64,000 nt of DNA from Deltaproteobacteria bacterium Ga0077539 (GCA_001465015.1 LNEO01000172.1:22346-86345); one strand, 5' to 3'; shown: positions 37,100 through 45,735, counted from the stretch's first letter. A program made the numbers and translations. The notes: a model not told the origin generated them from the sequence alone.

Positions 37100-37927
37100 A
37101 TGCGCGTCACTCGTCCCTTCATCGTGCTCTCGTTCGTCGCCACGACGCTCGTCGCGTGGTTCGTGATTCGCATGGGATTCGGCGAGCATCCGCTCGTCTG
37201 GCGTACGAGCTGTCTGCTCGGCGCGTGGGCTCCTGTGCTCTCTTCGTTGCTGTTCGTGTACGTGCGCTCGGTGGGCGACCGAGAGCACAGCGTCAGCGTC
37301 GCGTGGCTCGTTCGCGCGATCGGCATGCACTGCGTGCTTCTCTGGATGTGCGGGATCGGCGACTGGCTCGGCGGCCCTCCCGGCGGCGATCGTCGCTGGA
37401 TCGCGGACGCTGGCGCCCCGCTCGTGCTGCTCGGATTCGTTCCTGTGTTCGCCGTAACGTTCACCGCAGTCGAGTGGCTACGTTCGGTGTCGAAGCGGAT
37501 TCCTCACGCTTTCCTGCGTCCCGCGATGCCCGGCGAGCGCAGCAGCATCGAGGCCTTTCGAGGCGTCGAGCTCGTGCGCGAGACCGTGCGCATCGCGCCC
37601 AGCCCTCGCGCTGCCTACGCGATCGGCGGCGCGTCGATCGCAGCGTCTTGGGTCGCTCCAGAGCACTCGATCGCGCTCTGTGGACTCGCCGGCGTCGCCC
37701 TCGCGCTCGCCTGCATCAAGAACGCCCGCGCGCTCGTCCCGTCGGTGCTGTCGCTGATCGGCGCGAGCGTCGTCGCTGGTTCTGCGCGCGTCGTTCACGG
37801 CGCCGACAGCCTCTTTCACACGCTCGCCGTCGCGCCGTGGGCAGCGCTCGCCGCGATCGTAGCGCTGCTCGTACCCCTCGAGCTCGCCCTGCGCGCTCGC
37901 TGCGCCAACGTCGGCGTCGCAGCCTGA
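37100..37927 (+). CDS. Unknown multi-spanning membrane protein
   Basis: I do not recognise a family. The 275-aa product has about seven hydrophobic segments (near 5-24, 37-55, 68-85, 100-122, 170-190, 193-215 and 235-265), with Arg-rich loops. IPHAFLRPAMPGERSSIEAFRGVELV is the longest hydrophilic loop. There is no signal peptidase site. ATG 37100 is chosen; in-frame TTG 37019 and 37022 lie inside the preceding stop region. It may be cotranscribed with the oxidase 74 bp upstream. Confidence 0.7.
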   Translation: MRVTRPFIVLSFVATTLVAWFVIRMGFGEHPLVWRTSCLLGAWAPVLSSLLFVYVRSVGDREHSVSVAWLVRAIGMHCVLLWMCGIGDWLGGPPGGDRRWIADAGAPLVLLGFVPVFAVTFTAVEWLRSVSKRIPHAFLRPAMPGERSSIEAFRGVELVRETVRIAPSPRAAYAIGGASIAASWVAPEHSIALCGLAGVALALACIKNARALVPSVLSLIGASVVAGSARVVHGADSLFHTLAVAPWAALAAIVALLVPLELALRARCANVGVAA

Positions 37928-37979
37928 CGCGTCAATCGACGGCGATCCTCGCGCCGCCTGTACGCCCGGCGCCCAGCTT

Positions 37980-37996
37980 GAACATCGGCGATGTTC
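37980..37996. terminator. Perfect hairpin between convergent genes
   Basis: GAACATC-GGC-GATGTTC forms a 7-bp stem with a 3-base loop, midway between the stops of two convergent genes (37927 and 38087). Its position suits a bidirectional terminator, though no T-tract follows. Confidence 0.4.
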
Positions 37997-38086
37997 CCTT
38001 GGCGTCGGCGACGCAACAGATCATCGAGCTCGCATCGAACCGCTCCCAACCCAGAGGCGACGCTCAGACGATCGCGTGAGCGCGAG

Positions 38087-39886
38087 CTATCGGTCCATTT
38101 CCACGCCGGAGTCCGAACCGGTGTCGACGCCCGTATCGACGCCCGTGTCCACGCCCGTATCGACGCCCGTATCGACGCCCGTGTCCACGCCCGTGTCCAC
38201 GCCGGTGTCCACGCCCGTGTCAGGAACCATCTCGCACGCGGTCCCGCCGCCGTTGCAACGTTGTCCGGCCGGGCAGCAGAAACGGGTCGTTGGTGGGCCG
38301 CAGATCGTCGCGGGCGCCACGCACGCGCAACTCCCACCACCGCACGTCGCGCCCATACGGCACGTCGTGCCGCACGTGCCGCAGTGATCGTTGCTCGTCA
38401 TGGTGTTGACGCACATACTCGCGCAGCGCGTCTGCATTGCCATGCAACCGCTGCCGCAGCGCCCCATCGCGCATCCAGGCGTCGGCTCCATGCAGACCGT
38501 GCCGCAGGCGCCGCAGTTCGACGTGTTCGACAGTGTGTCGACGCAGACGTTGCCAGTCGTGGGACAGCGCAGCGCACCGCCCATGCAATTGGCGCAAACC
38601 AAACCGTTGCAGCGCTGCGCCGGGCCGCACGCGACCCCGCAGGCGCCGCAATTGGCGGGATTGTCCCGCAGGTTGGTCTCGCACCCGTTCAGCAGGTTTC
38701 CGTCACAGTTGCCGAAGCCAGAGTTGCACGCGATTCCGCAAGCTCCTGCCGCGCACGTCGGCATCGCGTTCGGTGCGGCGCCACACGTGTTGCCGCAGCG
38801 ACCACAGTTGCCGAGGCTCGTCATGAAGTTGGCTTCGCAGCCATTCATCTGATTGCCATCGCAGTTGCCGAAGCCAGAGTTGCACATCCCGATCACGCAC
38901 GAGCCGCCCATGCACGATGACGATGCGTTCGCGAGACTGCACGCTCGGCCGCACCCGCCGCAATGGGAGTTGCTCGTTCCAACATCCGTCTCGCAGCCGT
39001 TCATCGAATTGCCATCGCAATTCGCGAAGCCCGGGTTGCACATGCCGAGTTGGCACGCCCCCATGCTGCACGTCGCCGACGCGTTCGGAAACGTGCACAC
39101 GCGACCGCAGCTGCCACAATTGTTCGTGTTGGTCATCGTGTTGATGCACGACATTCCGCAGCGCGTCTCTCCGGTCCCGCACCCGTCGACGCAGCGCATC
39201 GCGGTGGTGCTGCAAATCGGAGTCGCGCCCGAGCACACCTCTGCACATCGGCTGCACGCCGACGTCGTCCCGAGCATCGTCTCGCAGCCGTTGGCTGGGT
39301 TGCTGTCGCAGTCAGCGAAGCCCGTGTTGCACGTGATTCCGCAGGTGCCCATGCTGCACGTCGGAACGCTGTTGGCGACTCTGGGGCACGCGTTTCCGCA
39401 GCGACCGCAGTGAGCGATCGTGTTGGTCACGTCGGTCTCGCAGCCGTTGCTGTCATCCATGTCGCAGTTGCCGCGACCCATCGCGCAGCTCGTCGAACAG
39501 ACACCTGCGACGCAGGCGGGCGCTCCGCCCATGCTGCTGCACCGCTGCCCGCAGCGGCCACAGTTGGCGACGTCCGTCGCCGTCGTGGTCTCGCAGCCGT
39601 TCGCCGCGTTGCCATCGCAGTCCTCGCGGCCAGGAAGACAACGAGCCACGCACGCTCCGCCGATGCACGTGACCTCCTGTCCGGGGGCTGGGGCCGCGCA
39701 TCGCATCCCGCACGCGCCGCAGTTGTTCGGGTCGAACGCGACGTCGCCGCAATTGACCTGGTCTGCGGCGATATCGCCCATGGATGCGTCCTGCCGAAGC
39801 GGGGCGTGGGGCAACGCGCATCCCGCTGCCGCGAGCAGCGAAACCAGGGCTAGCTTTGCCCAAAGAGACAAGATCGGGTTCGTCAT
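38087..39886 (-). CDS. Cys-rich lipoprotein with NCGxCG repeats
   Basis: The 599-aa protein has a lipoprotein signal with lipobox Cys23 (LLAAAGC). The body consists of repeats of about 45-50 residues. Each combines (A/N)NCG(A/R/S)CG--C, a Cys-containing (A/G)xC segment and F(A/G)NCDGNxxNGCET. This architecture is common in Myxococcota surface proteins and often mis-annotated as tryptophan synthase. The Cys residues probably form disulphides outside the cytoplasm. The C-terminus is eight GVDT units followed by an acidic end. No membrane anchor other than the lipid is seen. ATG 39886. Confidence 0.88.
   Translation of the reverse strand: MTNPILSLWAKLALVSLLAAAGCALPHAPLRQDASMGDIAADQVNCGDVAFDPNNCGACGMRCAAPAPGQEVTCIGGACVARCLPGREDCDGNAANGCETTTATDVANCGRCGQRCSSMGGAPACVAGVCSTSCAMGRGNCDMDDSNGCETDVTNTIAHCGRCGNACPRVANSVPTCSMGTCGITCNTGFADCDSNPANGCETMLGTTSACSRCAEVCSGATPICSTTAMRCVDGCGTGETRCGMSCINTMTNTNNCGSCGRVCTFPNASATCSMGACQLGMCNPGFANCDGNSMNGCETDVGTSNSHCGGCGRACSLANASSSCMGGSCVIGMCNSGFGNCDGNQMNGCEANFMTSLGNCGRCGNTCGAAPNAMPTCAAGACGIACNSGFGNCDGNLLNGCETNLRDNPANCGACGVACGPAQRCNGLVCANCMGGALRCPTTGNVCVDTLSNTSNCGACGTVCMEPTPGCAMGRCGSGCMAMQTRCASMCVNTMTSNDHCGTCGTTCRMGATCGGGSCACVAPATICGPPTTRFCCPAGQRCNGGGTACEMVPDTGVDTGVDTGVDTGVDTGVDTGVDTGVDTGVDTGSDSGVEMDR
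38121..38216 (-). repeat. 12-bp tandem repeat (8 units) encoding GVDT
   Basis: Eight consecutive 12-bp units (plus-strand types GTGTCGACGCCC, GTATCGACGCCC and GTGTCCACGCCC/G) encode a Gly-Val-Asp-Thr tract at the C-terminus of the Cys-rich lipoprotein. Synonymous differences between units show that the array is not a very recent expansion. Confidence 0.9.
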
Positions 39887-39914
39887 GGAAGCGTCACTCC
39901 TACAGAACTGCGAA

Positions 39915-40838
39915 TCACCAGAAGATGGCGCGACGCTCCTTGAGGCCGCGGTTGATCATGCTTTGAATCGTCGACTTGACGGCGGAGACGTTAGCCTCGA
40001 TCGCTGCGTCTTCGTCGTCTGGGTCACCCTCGAACCGCAGCGGCTCGCCGAAGTAGATTCGATACTTCGTGGGCAGCGGCAAAAACCCGCCGGGAACGAG
40101 CAGCTGCGGCATCACCGGCAACGCGGGCATCCCGATGAGCTGTCCCAGCTTCTCGAGGTTGGCGATGGAGACATACTGCTCCTCTGCGCCGATCACCGCG
40201 ACAGGAACGATCGGCGCCTTCGCCGCGAGCGCCATGCGCATGAAGCCCAGCCCGAACTCGGTGAGCTTGTATCGTTGCTCGAAGGTCTTCGAGATCCCGC
40301 GCGCTCCCTCGGGAAACACGAGCACGGCCTCGTCGCTTTCGAGCAGTCGAATGCAGTTCTCGGGCACGCCCACGACCTGACCACATCGAGGAAAGAACTC
40401 GGCGACGAACGGCAACGTCGCGGTCCACTTCTCGACCATCGATCGGATGAACCTCGGCCGCGGCGCGTCGAGCAACAGCGACGCGCCGATCGCCATCCCG
40501 TCCAGCGGAAGCTGGCCCGAGTGATTCGAGATCAGCATCACGCGCCCCGCGGGCACGTTCTCGATCCCGAACACCTCTGTTCGAAAATAGCTCCTGTAGA
40601 GCGCACGCGCGGCGACGACCGCGTACCGAGCGACGCGCGGATCGAAGCCAAACTCGTCCGGCCCGTCGTTGGTCCCCGAGAGCGAGTCGATCCTGCGCTT
40701 GGCGTCCTCGCCGAGCAGCGCGTCGACCGCTGCGTCCGTGCGGGCGCGTACGCGGTCCTTGAGCCTTCCGAGCGCGGCAAGCGCTCCGCTCGCCGAGCGC
40801 GGACCGCGATACACCGTGAGTTGGCCGTCCACGCTCAT
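39915..40838 (-). CDS. PlsC-type phospholipid/glycerol acyltransferase
   Basis: The 307-aa protein contains an acyltransferase domain: LISNHSGQLPLDG (catalytic His near 105, with a longer His-Asp spacing than the HX4D of PlsC), RSMVEKW, VFPEGARGISK (the EGTR-like block) and PIVPVAVIGAEEQY. It should transfer acyl chains to a glycerolipid or related acceptor at the membrane. An N-terminal ~75-residue extension precedes the domain. The gene is followed, after 28 bp, by the Cys-rich lipoprotein gene on the same strand and is divergent from ruvX. Confidence 0.85.
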   Translation of the reverse strand: MSVDGQLTVYRGPRSASGALAALGRLKDRVRARTDAAVDALLGEDAKRRIDSLSGTNDGPDEFGFDPRVARYAVVAARALYRSYFRTEVFGIENVPAGRVMLISNHSGQLPLDGMAIGASLLLDAPRPRFIRSMVEKWTATLPFVAEFFPRCGQVVGVPENCIRLLESDEAVLVFPEGARGISKTFEQRYKLTEFGLGFMRMALAAKAPIVPVAVIGAEEQYVSIANLEKLGQLIGMPALPVMPQLLVPGGFLPLPTKYRIYFGEPLRFEGDPDDEDAAIEANVSAVKSTIQSMINRGLKERRAIFW

Positions 40839-40869
40839 CCGTCGCTAGGCTACCGCCGAGTCGGGGCTG

Positions 40870-40887
40870 GCGAGAAGCACTTCTCGC
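40870..40887. promoter_or_regulatory. 18-bp palindrome in a divergent promoter region
   Basis: GCGAGAAG-CA-CTTCTCGC is a perfect inverted repeat. It lies 32 bp before the acyltransferase start and 112 bp before ruvX. Length and symmetry suit the operator of a dimeric regulator. The regulator is unknown. Confidence 0.45.
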
Positions 40888-40999
40888 GCTGAATCCCGCA
40901 CGATCGTGGCTCCATTGGCGCGACTTCGAGCGTTACGGTTGATCGACGCGTTCGTTTCGAACCCGAGCTGTGCTACGAAGCTCGACCTCGACGGCTCCC

Positions 41000-41443
41000 A
41001 TGAGATTGATTGGTGTCGACCTCGGCGAACGCCACGTCGGAATCGCGTTGCTCGATGACCCCGAGCTCTCTGCGCGGCCGCTCGATACGGTCGAGGTCAC
41101 CCCGGAGACGGCCGTCAAGCGCGTCGCGGCGAGGGTTCTAGCAGAGAGTCCGACGCAGCTCGTCGTCGGGTTGCCGCTGCGGCTCGACGGCCGCGAGGGC
41201 TCGGCGTCGCGCAACGCGCGCCGGTTCGCTGAAGCGCTCGCGAAGGCCACCAAGCTGCCCGTCGCGCTTCAAGACGAGCGCCTCACGACCGCGCAGGCGC
41301 ACGTCCATCGCATCGCCGCCGGGCAAAAAGGCCGCGCGGGAATCGACGCGAGGGCCGCGGCCATTCTCTTGGACACATGGGCCGCAGCGAAGGGACTGAC
41401 GTGTCGAAGGACGCCGGATCCGGACAGCGACGAAAGCGAGTGA
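41000..41443 (+). CDS. ruvX: Holliday-junction resolvase-like RuvX/YqgF
   Basis: The 147-aa product has the RNase H-like fold of the YqgF family: MRLIGVDLGERHVGIAL with Asp7, VVGLPLRLDGREG, and QDERLTTAQA with the second acidic pair, plus Asp near DARAAAILLDTW. The family acts in 16S rRNA 5'-end processing and has been proposed as a junction resolvase. ATG 41000 matches the family start. The end overlaps mltG by 43 bp, so the pair is cotranscribed. Confidence 0.93.
   Translation: MRLIGVDLGERHVGIALLDDPELSARPLDTVEVTPETAVKRVAARVLAESPTQLVVGLPLRLDGREGSASRNARRFAEALAKATKLPVALQDERLTTAQAHVHRIAAGQKGRAGIDARAAAILLDTWAAAKGLTCRRTPDPDSDESE
41391..41395 (+). promoter_or_regulatory. Shine-Dalgarno favouring GTG 41401 for mltG
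   Basis: AGGGA lies five bases upstream of GTG 41401. The in-frame ATG 41377 has no comparable site. This decides between the two starts. Confidence 0.5.
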
Positions 41444-42576
41444 CCGAGCGACGCCCTCCGCGGGCGTCGAAGCCAGCCGAGCCTCGCGCTCGCGCCCGTC
41501 GCGCTCCCTCCGGCGCCGGTCGATGGATCTCGCTCGCCGCCCTCGTGCTGCTCGTCGCTGCGGCGGCGTACGTCACGATGTGGCTGGTTTCGCCGCATCG
41601 AGGACGACGCGGGGCGATCCGCGTCACGCTCGGCGAGCGAGCCTCGGCGGACGAGGTGGCCGTCGCGCTCTACCGCGCAGGCGCGCTCGATCGGCCGTGG
41701 CTCTTCTCGTGGGCGCTCACGATGACGGGGGTGAGCGAGCGGATCCCGCGCCGGACGCTGCTGCTTCGCGACGACGTCTCGCCGCGGACGCTCCTGCGAG
41801 CGATCGCAAGCGGAGGCGCGCTGTTGCGCGTGACGATTCCCGAGGGATACACGCGCTTCGAAGTGGCGCAGCGCCTCGCGCGCGAGGGCGTGATCTCGTC
41901 GGAAGACGCGTTTGTCACGGCGACCGAGGATCGTGCGCTGCTCGCGCGGCTGTCGATCCACGCGGATTCGTGTGAGGGATACCTCTTTCCCGACACGTAC
42001 GACCTCTACCCAGAGAGCACGTCGGACGAGATCATCGAGCGGATGGTGCGCAATTTTCGGCGTCGTTGGGAGGACGCGAAACGCAGAGCCGCCATCACCG
42101 ATCCTCGGCTCGCGCGCCTCGCGCTCGACGATCAATCGCTCATCGTCCTCGCCTCGATGATCGAAGAAGAAGCAGGAACGCCCGAAGATCGCCCCGCCAT
42201 CTCGTCGGTGTTCGTCAATCGTTTGACCAGACCAGACTTCGTTCCGCGGCTGATTCAAAGCGATCCGACCGTCGTGTACGGCTGCCGCGTCGCGCGCCCG
42301 CCGAGCTGCGCGGACGCCCCGCGCACCGGTCGAATCCCGATCACCCGCGCGATGCTCGAGGACAGCGCGAACCCGTTCAACACCTATCGGCACGAGGGGC
42401 TGCCGCGCAACGCCGTGAGCAACCCGGGACGCGCGTCGCTCGAGGCCGCGTTGCGCCCGGCAACAACAGACGCGCTCTACTTCGTCGCGATGGGAAACGG
42501 TCGCTCGGCCTTCGCCAACACGCTCGCCGAACACAACGCAAACGTGCAGCGATACCTCCGCGGCCGCGGCCGTTGA
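41401..42576 (+). CDS. mltG: Endolytic murein transglycosylase MltG
   Basis: MltG cleaves nascent glycan strands and helps to set their length. The 391-aa product has a basic N-terminal cytoplasmic tail, one membrane anchor (about 43-62), a LysM-like region and the YceG catalytic domain. The catalytic Glu (about 255) sits in ASMIEEEAG; also seen are EGYLFPDTYDLYP, SDPTVVYG, the segment FNTYRHEGLPRNAVSNPG and SLEAALRPATTDALYFVA. GTG 41401 is preferred because of its Shine-Dalgarno; ATG 41377 adds eight residues. Its start lies inside ruvX. Confidence 0.93.
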   Translation: MSKDAGSGQRRKRVTERRPPRASKPAEPRARARRAPSGAGRWISLAALVLLVAAAAYVTMWLVSPHRGRRGAIRVTLGERASADEVAVALYRAGALDRPWLFSWALTMTGVSERIPRRTLLLRDDVSPRTLLRAIASGGALLRVTIPEGYTRFEVAQRLAREGVISSEDAFVTATEDRALLARLSIHADSCEGYLFPDTYDLYPESTSDEIIERMVRNFRRRWEDAKRRAAITDPRLARLALDDQSLIVLASMIEEEAGTPEDRPAISSVFVNRLTRPDFVPRLIQSDPTVVYGCRVARPPSCADAPRTGRIPITRAMLEDSANPFNTYRHEGLPRNAVSNPGRASLEAALRPATTDALYFVAMGNGRSAFANTLAEHNANVQRYLRGRGR

Positions 42577-42592
42577 TCGCGGCGATCAGGGC

Positions 42593-43177
42593 TCAGCCTG
42601 AAAACGTGTGTCGCAGCGATCGCCTGAGGACGAAGAAGCCGACGAACGGACTGAAGACGCCGAGCGCGAGGTACGCCTTGCCGAGCAAGAGGTCGCGCGA
42701 GCCGTCGACCTTCACGAGGTAGTCCCGCAAGAAGCCCGAGGGATCGAGCCCGTTCGCCCCCAGCCCGTAGTCGAGCAAGAGCGCGTTGGGATACCTGCGG
42801 TGCGCCTTCGACAGCGACGCGTTGTAGACCCGATAGAAGCCGAAGCGCTTGGGCGACTCGTCGCTCGGCTTCGCGCGATGCGGGCGCTCGACCCCGTCCT
42901 GGCGCACAGGGATGTTGTACCCGTGCACGAAGGGCTCTGGTCCGCTGGCGACGCGGGGGCGACCGTCGTAGAAGCCCTTTCTGAACTTTCGCAGGCCGAG
43001 CAACCCGGTCATGAAGCCGACGTTCATGCCGTCGAACTCCCAGCCCACGAGCTCGTCGAAGCTCGGGGCGACGCCTTCGCTCAGCACCCGTTCGAGCTCG
43101 GCGTTGGACGCGCGGTAGAGGTCGAGGGACTTTGTTTGCAGGACGCCTGGATCAGCGATCGTCAGCTCGGTGCTCAT
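42593..43177 (-). CDS. Unknown 194-aa protein
   Basis: I do not recognise this protein. It is mostly soluble with a distinctive centre (FDELVGWEFDGMNVGF, then RKFRKGFYDGRP) and a Tyr/Gly-rich part (GFYRVYNASLSKAHRRYPNALLL). A hydrophobic C-terminal segment at about 163-187 ends in basic residues, possibly a tail anchor or a buried strand. There is no signal peptide. It is convergent with mltG (16 bp apart) and lies 61 bp downstream of the thioesterase gene on the same strand. Confidence 0.75.
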   Translation of the reverse strand: MSTELTIADPGVLQTKSLDLYRASNAELERVLSEGVAPSFDELVGWEFDGMNVGFMTGLLGLRKFRKGFYDGRPRVASGPEPFVHGYNIPVRQDGVERPHRAKPSDESPKRFGFYRVYNASLSKAHRRYPNALLLDYGLGANGLDPSGFLRDYLVKVDGSRDLLLGKAYLALGVFSPFVGFFVLRRSLRHTFSG

Positions 43178-43238
43178 GGCTAGCGGAGCACCGAGTATAC
43201 TGGTCGCCCGACGCCGAGGAAGCCGTCACAGATCACTG

Positions 43239-43658
43239 TCACGCTTTGTTCTCGAGCGCCCGCAGCACCTCGGGCGGAACGTCGATTCGACGAAACGTCG
43301 CTCGATCCACGAACGCATGCGTGGTCGAACCCGACGCGTGTTCGATCGAGGAGTCCCCCTGAGCACACACGCGATAGCGAACGGTGATCTCGCGCGCTGC
43401 TCGCTCGACCCGCAGCTCGACGATCAGCTCGTCGCCAAACCGCATCGGCCGTCGAAATCGTGCCTCGCTGTGCGTGATCGGCGCGGCCCAGACTCGCTCG
43501 TCGAGCGCTTTCGCGAGCGACACGCCGTTGGCCGCGAGCGCCGCGACGTACCCGTCATGAAACAGCTCGAACACGCGCGCGAAGAACACGATCCCCGCGG
43601 CGTCGATGTCCTGAAAACGCACCGCTACGCGATGCCGATACCAAACGTCTTCGCTCAA
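43239..43658 (-). CDS. Hotdog-fold acyl-CoA thioesterase (4HBT/YbgC type)
   Basis: The 139-aa product has VRFQDIDAAGIVFFARVFELFHDGYVAAL, the YbgC/4HBT signature with the catalytic Asp, followed by the beta strands of the hotdog fold. It should hydrolyse acyl-CoA thioesters. The start is unusual: TTG 43658, preceded five bases upstream by the perfect GAGGAGG at 43664-43670. The ATG at 43672 that overlaps the upstream stop is out of frame. It begins 10 bp after the acyl-CoA synthetase stop, so synthetase and thioesterase are coupled. Confidence 0.87.
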   Translation of the reverse strand: MSEDVWYRHRVAVRFQDIDAAGIVFFARVFELFHDGYVAALAANGVSLAKALDERVWAAPITHSEARFRRPMRFGDELIVELRVERAAREITVRYRVCAQGDSSIEHASGSTTHAFVDRATFRRIDVPPEVLRALENKA

Positions 43659-43663
43659 TGAAG

Positions 43664-43670
43664 CCTCCTC
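43664..43670 (-). promoter_or_regulatory. Shine-Dalgarno selecting a TTG start
   Basis: GAGGAGG lies on the minus strand directly across the synthetase stop codon and five bases before TTG 43658. No ATG or GTG in the thioesterase frame lies near it. Confidence 0.75.
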
Positions 43671-45153
43671 ATGACCGCGCCAGAAGCGCGCTCTTGACGA
43701 CCTTTCCCATCGCGTTGCGCGGCAGCTCGTCGACGAAGCGCACGACGCGAGGCCGCTTGTGGGCGCTGAGCAGCGACGCGACGTGGGAGGCGAGCGCCTC
43801 TTGCGACGGCCGCTCGACGCCCTCTCGCGCCACGACGAACGCGACGATGCGCTCGCCGAGATCGTCATCCGTCGCCCCCACCACGGCGCAGTCCACCACC
43901 GCGGGGTGCTCCCGAAGCGCAGCCTCGACCTCGCCAGCGCCGACCTTGAAGCCTCCGGTCTTGATCAGGTCCGTCGCGCGACGGCCCACGATACGAACCC
44001 ACCCGCTCTCGTCCATCACCGCGAGGTCGCCCGTGTAGAACCAGCGATCCGCGTCGATCACCTTCGCCGTCGCGTCGGGCATCCCGAGGTAGCCCGCGAA
44101 CACGTTGTCGCCGCGCACACGGACTTCGCCAATCGTCTCGCCGTCGCGCGGCACGGTCGGAGCGCGATCGTCATCGACCAGCTCGACCTCGACGCCATCG
44201 ACCGCCGGGCCGACCCATCCTGCGCGCGGCGTCGCGTCGCCTCGCACCGCGCAGTTGATCAAGGTCTCGGTGAGCCCGTAGCGCTCGACGACGCGCTTTG
44301 CGCAGGCGCGCTCGATGCGGTGAAACTCGCGGGTCGAGAGCGGCGCAGAGCCGCTGACGAGAAGCCGCGCCCGAGCGAGCTGCGCTGCGACGGACGAATC
44401 GCGCTCGGCCAGCTCGACGAGGCGGTGATACATCGTTGGAACGGCGTAGAGCACCGTGGCGCCCGCGTCGATCGTCGCCGCGAGGAGCGCCGGCTCGAAG
44501 CGGGTCTGCCACGAGAATTCTGCTCCTGTTCGCATCGCCCCGAACAGGCCCAGACAGAGCCCGTGCACGTGAAAGAGCGGCAGCGCGTGAGCGATGCGGT
44601 CGCGCTCGGTCAGCGCCCACGCCTTCGCGAGGCCGTCGAGGTTGCTGGCGACGTTGCGCGCCGTGAGCACCGCGCCCTTGGGCGCGCCCGTGGTGCCCGA
44701 CGTGTAGAGAACCAACAGCGGCGCGTCGTCGACTCGGCGGTCGGGCAGGGGGTGCTCTCCCCGAGACCCTTCGGATTCGGCGACGATCGTACGGAGGTCT
44801 GGAGTGCGAATCGCCAGTGAATCATCGGACGAAACGACGATCTTCGGGGCGGCGTCCCCCACGATGTGCGAAAGCTCTCGAGCGCCGAGCCCGACGTTGA
44901 GCGGCACGGACACCGCTCCGTAGAGGGCGTTGCCCAAGAGTGCGATCACCGTCGATGGATCGCGCTGCGTCCAAAGCGCCACGCGGTCGCCTGGCGCGAC
45001 CCCCGCGGACTCGAGCGCCGCGATGTACCCGCGGATCGATCGTCGAAGCCGCGCGCTGTCCATCGCGAGCCCGTCGACAATGACCGCGTGCTCCGAGCGA
45101 CGCGTCATGAGCGAAGAAAAGAGGGAACGATCCGAGCGCGAACGATCGATCAC
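43669..45153 (-). CDS. Acyl-CoA synthetase (MatB-like AMP-forming ligase)
   Basis: The 494-aa enzyme belongs to the ANL superfamily of acyl-adenylating ligases. The P-loop VLYTSGTTGAPKGA lies at about 140-155; then come the core motif VERYGLTETL, the hinge YTGDLAVMDESGWVRIVGR and the catalytic C-terminal lysine in PRNAMGKVVKSALL. Length and motif spacing resemble malonyl-CoA synthetase (MatB), but the substrate is not proven by sequence. GTG 45153 is chosen because SLFSSLMTRRSEHAVIVDG aligns with family N-termini; ATG 45108 would remove part of that. Divergent from the TerB-like gene, 90 bp between starts. Confidence 0.87.
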   Translation of the reverse strand: MIDRSRSDRSLFSSLMTRRSEHAVIVDGLAMDSARLRRSIRGYIAALESAGVAPGDRVALWTQRDPSTVIALLGNALYGAVSVPLNVGLGARELSHIVGDAAPKIVVSSDDSLAIRTPDLRTIVAESEGSRGEHPLPDRRVDDAPLLVLYTSGTTGAPKGAVLTARNVASNLDGLAKAWALTERDRIAHALPLFHVHGLCLGLFGAMRTGAEFSWQTRFEPALLAATIDAGATVLYAVPTMYHRLVELAERDSSVAAQLARARLLVSGSAPLSTREFHRIERACAKRVVERYGLTETLINCAVRGDATPRAGWVGPAVDGVEVELVDDDRAPTVPRDGETIGEVRVRGDNVFAGYLGMPDATAKVIDADRWFYTGDLAVMDESGWVRIVGRRATDLIKTGGFKVGAGEVEAALREHPAVVDCAVVGATDDDLGERIVAFVVAREGVERPSQEALASHVASLLSAHKRPRVVRFVDELPRNAMGKVVKSALLARS

Positions 45154-45243
45154 GGTTGGGCTCTCTGAAATCGTCCGCGCGATGGGGGTCGTGAGGACAT
45201 ACAGTGGAATCGGCGTGCGTGCGTGCGGTACGGTACACCGACG

Positions 45244-45735
45244 ATGTCGACGAAGAACGATCCCATGACGGTCCGCGAACGATACAGCGAGTGGGCGAAG
45301 AAGCGCGGCGCGCCGGGCCCGTCGCTCCCCCCAGAGAAGAGCGCGGCGCTCGTCGAGACCATGGTGATTGCGGCCTGCATCGACGGCGTGCTCGTCGAGG
45401 GAGAGGCGACCGCGCTCCGCACGATGATCCTGTCGACCCCTGGCTTCGAGGGTCTCGACCGCGAGGGCCTCGCGCGGACCGTGGACTCGGTCGCTCAGCG
45501 GATCGCGAAAGAGGGCATCGAGGCGCGAGTGCAGGCGATCGCGAGCGCGCTCGGCGACGAGCCGTCGCTCCGAGACGAAGCGTTTTTGCTCGCGACCGCG
45601 TTCGTTCAGTTCGACGGCGAGGTCGGCGAAGAAGAGCAGTCGTTTCTCGACGAGCTGCAGAAGATCTTGAAGATCTCTGATGAGCGCGCGAGCCACATCG
45701 ACGCGGTCGTCGCGGAGCTGCGCGCGAGCTCCTAG
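45244..45735 (+). CDS. TerB-like protein
   Basis: The 163-aa protein contains a TerB-type helical domain (about 30-160): METMVIAACIDGVLVEGEATALRTM and LLATAFVQFDGEVGEEEQSFLDEL, the paired acidic Asp-Gly-x-Val-x-Glu-Glu motifs of the family. TerB domains bind metal and are found in tellurite-resistance and stress modules. No other ter gene is adjacent, so no resistance role is claimed. ATG 45244 preferred to GTG 45223. It ends 6 bp from the convergent CPBP gene. Confidence 0.8.
   Translation: MSTKNDPMTVRERYSEWAKKRGAPGPSLPPEKSAALVETMVIAACIDGVLVEGEATALRTMILSTPGFEGLDREGLARTVDSVAQRIAKEGIEARVQAIASALGDEPSLRDEAFLLATAFVQFDGEVGEEEQSFLDELQKILKISDERASHIDAVVAELRASS

Noticed and set aside
38121..38216. 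CRISPR-like or satellite array
   Set aside because: The 12-bp units have no spacers and lie in frame within a coding sequence.
43672..43672. ATG overlapping the synthetase stop (ATGA) as thioesterase start
   Set aside because: It is out of frame with the hotdog-domain protein; only TTG 43658 joins a Shine-Dalgarno to the right frame.
45244..45735. Tellurite-resistance operon
   Set aside because: Only a TerB-like domain is present; no terA, terC, terD or terE neighbour exists, so a resistance system cannot be claimed.
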